Source: an uncultured Synechococcaceae cyanobacterium
GTDB lineage: Bacteria; Cyanobacteriota; Cyanobacteriia; PCC-6307; Cyanobiaceae
Direction of reading: 5' to 3'
NCBI GenBank assembly: GCA_902574955.1
Contig: CACGPQ010000005.1
Location: 1 to 55,631 of the forward strand
DNA: 55,631 nt
A model generated the notes under the pieces. The model saw only the letters and a list, made by a program, of their open reading frames with translations, did no database searches and was not told where the DNA came from. A program made the translations under genes and the position numbers. The first letter of the stretch is position 1, and the number at the start of each line of letters is the position of its first letter. Of this stretch, positions 52,969 through 55,631 are shown one piece after another.

Positions 52969-55575
52969 TTGGATCACACACTTGTTATTGTTGAAAGTCC
53001 CACCAAAGCAAAAACTATAAGAAAGTTTTTGCCTTCTAATTATGAAGTTCTTGCTTCAATGGGACACGTAAGAGATCTTCCAAAAGGAGCTGCTGAAATA
53101 CCTGCTGCGGTTAAAAAGGAAAAATGGTCAAGGATAGGAGTAAATACAACAGAAGATTTTGAACCACTTTATATTGTTCCAAAAGATAAGAAAAAGGTTG
53201 TTAAAGAGCTTAAAGATGCATTAAAAGGTGCCACCCAACTTTTACTGGCAACTGATGAAGATAGAGAGGGAGAGAGTATTAGCTGGCATCTTCTTCAAAT
53301 ACTGAAGCCTAAAATACCAACTAAGAGAATGGTTTTTCATGAAATAACAAAAAAGGCAATTAATAAAGCTTTAGATAAAACAAGAGAAATTGATATGGAA
53401 CTTGTTCAGGCTCAAGAAACCAGAAGAATCTTGGATAGGCTTTTTGGATATGAATTATCTCCTTTACTTTGGAAGAAGGTAGCCCCCAGATTATCTGCTG
53501 GTCGTGTTCAATCAGTTTCTGTAAGACTTCTTGTTAGGAGAGAAAGAGAAAGAAGATCTTTTAAAAAAGCTAGTTACTGGGGGATTAAAGCTTTACTAGT
53601 AAAAGATAATGTTACTTTCGAAACTAAATTATTTAGTTTAAAGGGTCAAAGAATTTCTAATGGTTCCGATTTCGATGAACAGACCGGTAAATTAAAACAA
53701 GGAAATAAATCTTTAATAATTGGAGAAGATAAAGTTAAAGATTTATTGAAGACTCTTTCCTCCGAGGATTGGAGAGTCTCAAAAATCGAAAAAAAGCCAT
53801 CCACTCGTAAGCCAGTTCCTCCATTTACAACTAGCACATTACAACAAGAAGCAAATAGGAAGCTTCGTTTGTCTGCAAGAGAAACTATGAGATGTGCACA
53901 AGGGCTATATGAGAGAGGTTTCATAACATATATGAGAACTGATTCAGTTCATCTCTCCGAACAAGCCACAAGAGCTGCTAGAGAATGTGTCAGTTCTATG
54001 TATGGAAAAGAATATTTATCTAACTCACCAAGACAATTTAATTCAACTGCAAGAAATACTCAAGAAGCTCACGAAGCTATTAGGCCGGCAGGTGAAGTAT
54101 TTAAAACACCAAAGGAAACTAATCTAACTGGTAGAGACTTATCACTTTACGATTTAATTTGGAAAAGAACAGTAGCTAGTCAAATGGCGGAAGCTAGGCT
54201 AACAATGATTAATGCTGAAATTAGAGTAGGGGATGGATTATTTAAATCGAGCGGGAAAAGTATTGATTTTGCAGGATTCTTCAGAGCTTATGTCGAGGGA
54301 AGTGATGACCCAAGTTCATCACTTGAACAACAAGAAATTATTCTCCCAAACTTAACAACTGGAACATGTCTTGAAGTTACTAATAAGGAACCTACTTTTC
54401 ATGAAACTAAACCTCCTGCAAGATATACAGAGGCTGCATTAGTTAAAGTTCTTGAAAAAGAAGGGATTGGAAGACCTTCTACCTATGCAAGCATTATTGG
54501 GACCATAGTTGATAGAGGTTATGCGAATATATCTTCCAATACTTTGGCTCCAACGTTTACAGCTTTTGCTGTTACTGCTCTATTAGAAGAACATTTTCCT
54601 GATCTGGTTGATACTACTTTTACTGCAAAAATGGAATCTTCATTGGATGAAATATCTTCAGGCAATCTTGAGTGGCTACCATACCTCGAAACTTTCTATA
54701 AAGGTAAAAATGGTTTGGAGGTAAAGGTTCAGAAAACAGAGGGTGATATTGATGGTAAAGCTTATAGACAAGTTGATTTCGAAGACCTTCCTTGCGTAGT
54801 CAGAATAGGCTCTAACGGACCTTGGCTAGAGGGTACAAAAATTGACGAATCTGGTAATGAAATTCAGGCTAAAGGTAATCTTCCAATGGATATTACTCCT
54901 GGAGATTTAGATATAAAACAAGTTGATCAAATCTTAAGTGGCCCATCGGATCTTGGAACTGATCCAAAAACTGGGGAAAAAGTCTTTTTAAGATTTGGCC
55001 CTTATGGACCTTACGTACAATTGGGAAATAATGATCAAGATAAAGCTAAACCAAGAAGAGCTTCATTACCCAAAGAGTTGAAAACTGATGATCTAACTCT
55101 AGATGAGGCTCTTGTACTTTTAAGTTTGCCTAGATTGTTAGGAGTTCATCCTGAAGGAGGAGTTGTTGAGGCTGATAGAGGAAGATTTGGCCCGTATATC
55201 AAATGGATTAAAAATGAAAATGAATCTGAAAACAGATCCTTAAAGAAAGAGGATGATGTTTTTACAGTTGATATAGAACGAGCATTAGAAATTCTTGCGA
55301 TGCCAAAAATGGGTAGAGGTGGTCAAGAGGTACTTAAAGACTTTGGAAAACCGAAAGAATTTAAAGAAAAAATTCAAATATTAAATGGAAGATATGGCGT
55401 CTATTTAAAATGTGGCAAAACTAATGTTTCGATTGCTAAAGATACTGATGTAGAAAAAATTACTATAGATGACGCAGTATCTCTTTTAGAAGAAAAACTA
55501 AAAGATAAAAAAGGCGCAATTTTAAAAAAAACAAAGATTAGTAATAAAAAAACTACCAGGAAAAAGAAAAGTTAG
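52969..55575 (+). CDS. topA: DNA topoisomerase I
   Basis: TopA relaxes negative supercoils by cutting one strand through a tyrosine. The 868 residues begin with the TOPRIM domain (VIVESPTKAKTIRKFLPSNY, LLATDEDREGESISWHLLQI), then RLSAGRVQSVSVRLLVRRER, the active-site GFITYMRTDSVHLS near residue 318, and PPARYTEAALVKVLEKEGIG. The C-terminus has several short repeat units (LRFGPYGPYVQLG, GRFGPYIKWI, GRYGVYLKCG) in place of zinc fingers, then a basic tail KKTTRKKKS. It starts at TTG 52969. Confidence 0.96.
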   Translation: MDHTLVIVESPTKAKTIRKFLPSNYEVLASMGHVRDLPKGAAEIPAAVKKEKWSRIGVNTTEDFEPLYIVPKDKKKVVKELKDALKGATQLLLATDEDREGESISWHLLQILKPKIPTKRMVFHEITKKAINKALDKTREIDMELVQAQETRRILDRLFGYELSPLLWKKVAPRLSAGRVQSVSVRLLVRRERERRSFKKASYWGIKALLVKDNVTFETKLFSLKGQRISNGSDFDEQTGKLKQGNKSLIIGEDKVKDLLKTLSSEDWRVSKIEKKPSTRKPVPPFTTSTLQQEANRKLRLSARETMRCAQGLYERGFITYMRTDSVHLSEQATRAARECVSSMYGKEYLSNSPRQFNSTARNTQEAHEAIRPAGEVFKTPKETNLTGRDLSLYDLIWKRTVASQMAEARLTMINAEIRVGDGLFKSSGKSIDFAGFFRAYVEGSDDPSSSLEQQEIILPNLTTGTCLEVTNKEPTFHETKPPARYTEAALVKVLEKEGIGRPSTYASIIGTIVDRGYANISSNTLAPTFTAFAVTALLEEHFPDLVDTTFTAKMESSLDEISSGNLEWLPYLETFYKGKNGLEVKVQKTEGDIDGKAYRQVDFEDLPCVVRIGSNGPWLEGTKIDESGNEIQAKGNLPMDITPGDLDIKQVDQILSGPSDLGTDPKTGEKVFLRFGPYGPYVQLGNNDQDKAKPRRASLPKELKTDDLTLDEALVLLSLPRLLGVHPEGGVVEADRGRFGPYIKWIKNENESENRSLKKEDDVFTVDIERALEILAMPKMGRGGQEVLKDFGKPKEFKEKIQILNGRYGVYLKCGKTNVSIAKDTDVEKITIDDAVSLLEEKLKDKKGAILKKTKISNKKTTRKKKS

Positions 55576-55582
55576 AAAAAAT

Positions 55583-55631
55583 ATGATTTTTAAAAAAAAA
55601 GAATTTTTTTTATTAATTTTTTTAATTTTCT
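55583..55631 (+). CDS. Start of a membrane protein, cut by the window edge
   Basis: ATG at 55583 opens MIFKKKEFFLLIFLIF to the end of the window: a basic front and a hydrophobic stretch, as at the start of a membrane protein or signal anchor. It lies seven bases after topA, so it probably continues that transcript. The family cannot be judged from 16 residues, and the AT-rich homopolymers here make a chance reading possible. Confidence 0.45.
   Translation, partial: MIFKKKEFFLLIFLIF

Overview
The window reads as chromosomal DNA of a picocyanobacterium, most likely a high-light-adapted Prochlorococcus. The grounds are very low GC and AT-rich third positions, tightly packed genes with little spacing, cyanobacterial markers (chlG, ndhB, menG, pipX-pipY, sepF, lrtA-type hpf, YlqD, DUF1823, DUF2862), and many tiny proteins of a kind typical of marine picocyanobacteria. 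The genus is an inference from gene content and remembered family features; no search was run. No rRNA, CRISPR array, integrase or insertion sequence was seen.

Positions 1-8,160 are an accessory-like stretch. The thiamine salvage pair tenA-thiD sits among many short unknown proteins on both strands. Two small genes here are broken by single-base frameshifts (a DUF2834 membrane protein and a dimeric alpha/beta-barrel monooxygenase-like gene). A run of small barrel-type proteins (about 4.3-6.7 kb) is punctuated by compact intrinsic terminators, and a candidate minus-strand small RNA lies near 6.15 kb. tRNA-Thr(GGT) and tRNA-Tyr(GTA) close this part.

Positions 8,450-15,590 are a dense plus-strand run: aroQ, miaE, cobI, DUF1823, der, an ECF transporter T subunit, pipX-pipY (nitrogen/PII signalling), sepF (division) and proC. 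Positions 15,588-18,874 run on the minus strand: GT4 glycosyltransferase, recO, a DeoC-like protein lacking the usual Schiff-base lysine, and long hpf. Positions 18,919-24,745 are plus again: lipB, aas, YlqD, pdhC and queA.

Positions 24,742-29,135 (minus) hold sulfur amino acid genes: cysK, an unusual long cystathionine gamma-synthase-like enzyme resembling fungal Str2, a second Cys/Met PLP enzyme, and then rpsD. Positions 29,231-39,490 mix yidD, a glutaredoxin-like gene, murE, an SDR, a cysteine-lyase-like aminotransferase, arsM, a DUF4278 gene with a structured leader, nfu, mqo, lepA and a lone DppC-type permease. 

Positions 39,491-43,343 contain trmH and then a light/DNA-repair cluster: DUF393, DUF2805 (TIGR03643), DUF2256 and a bacterial (6-4) photolyase/cryptochrome-like protein that appears to have lost all four Fe-S cysteines. 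Positions 43,395-55,631 hold rsmB, a class A PBP, chlG, DUF2862, hisF, menG (C-terminus shifted by a run of nine G), DUF721, birA, an ABC ATPase, ndhB, topA and the start of a membrane protein.

The observations most worth a second look are the Fe-S-less photolyase cluster, the poly-G frameshift in menG, the DeoC-like protein without its lysine, the Str2-like enzyme, the GC-rich attenuator-like leader before DUF4278, the sepF leader hairpin, and the small-protein and small-RNA region at 4.3-8 kb.
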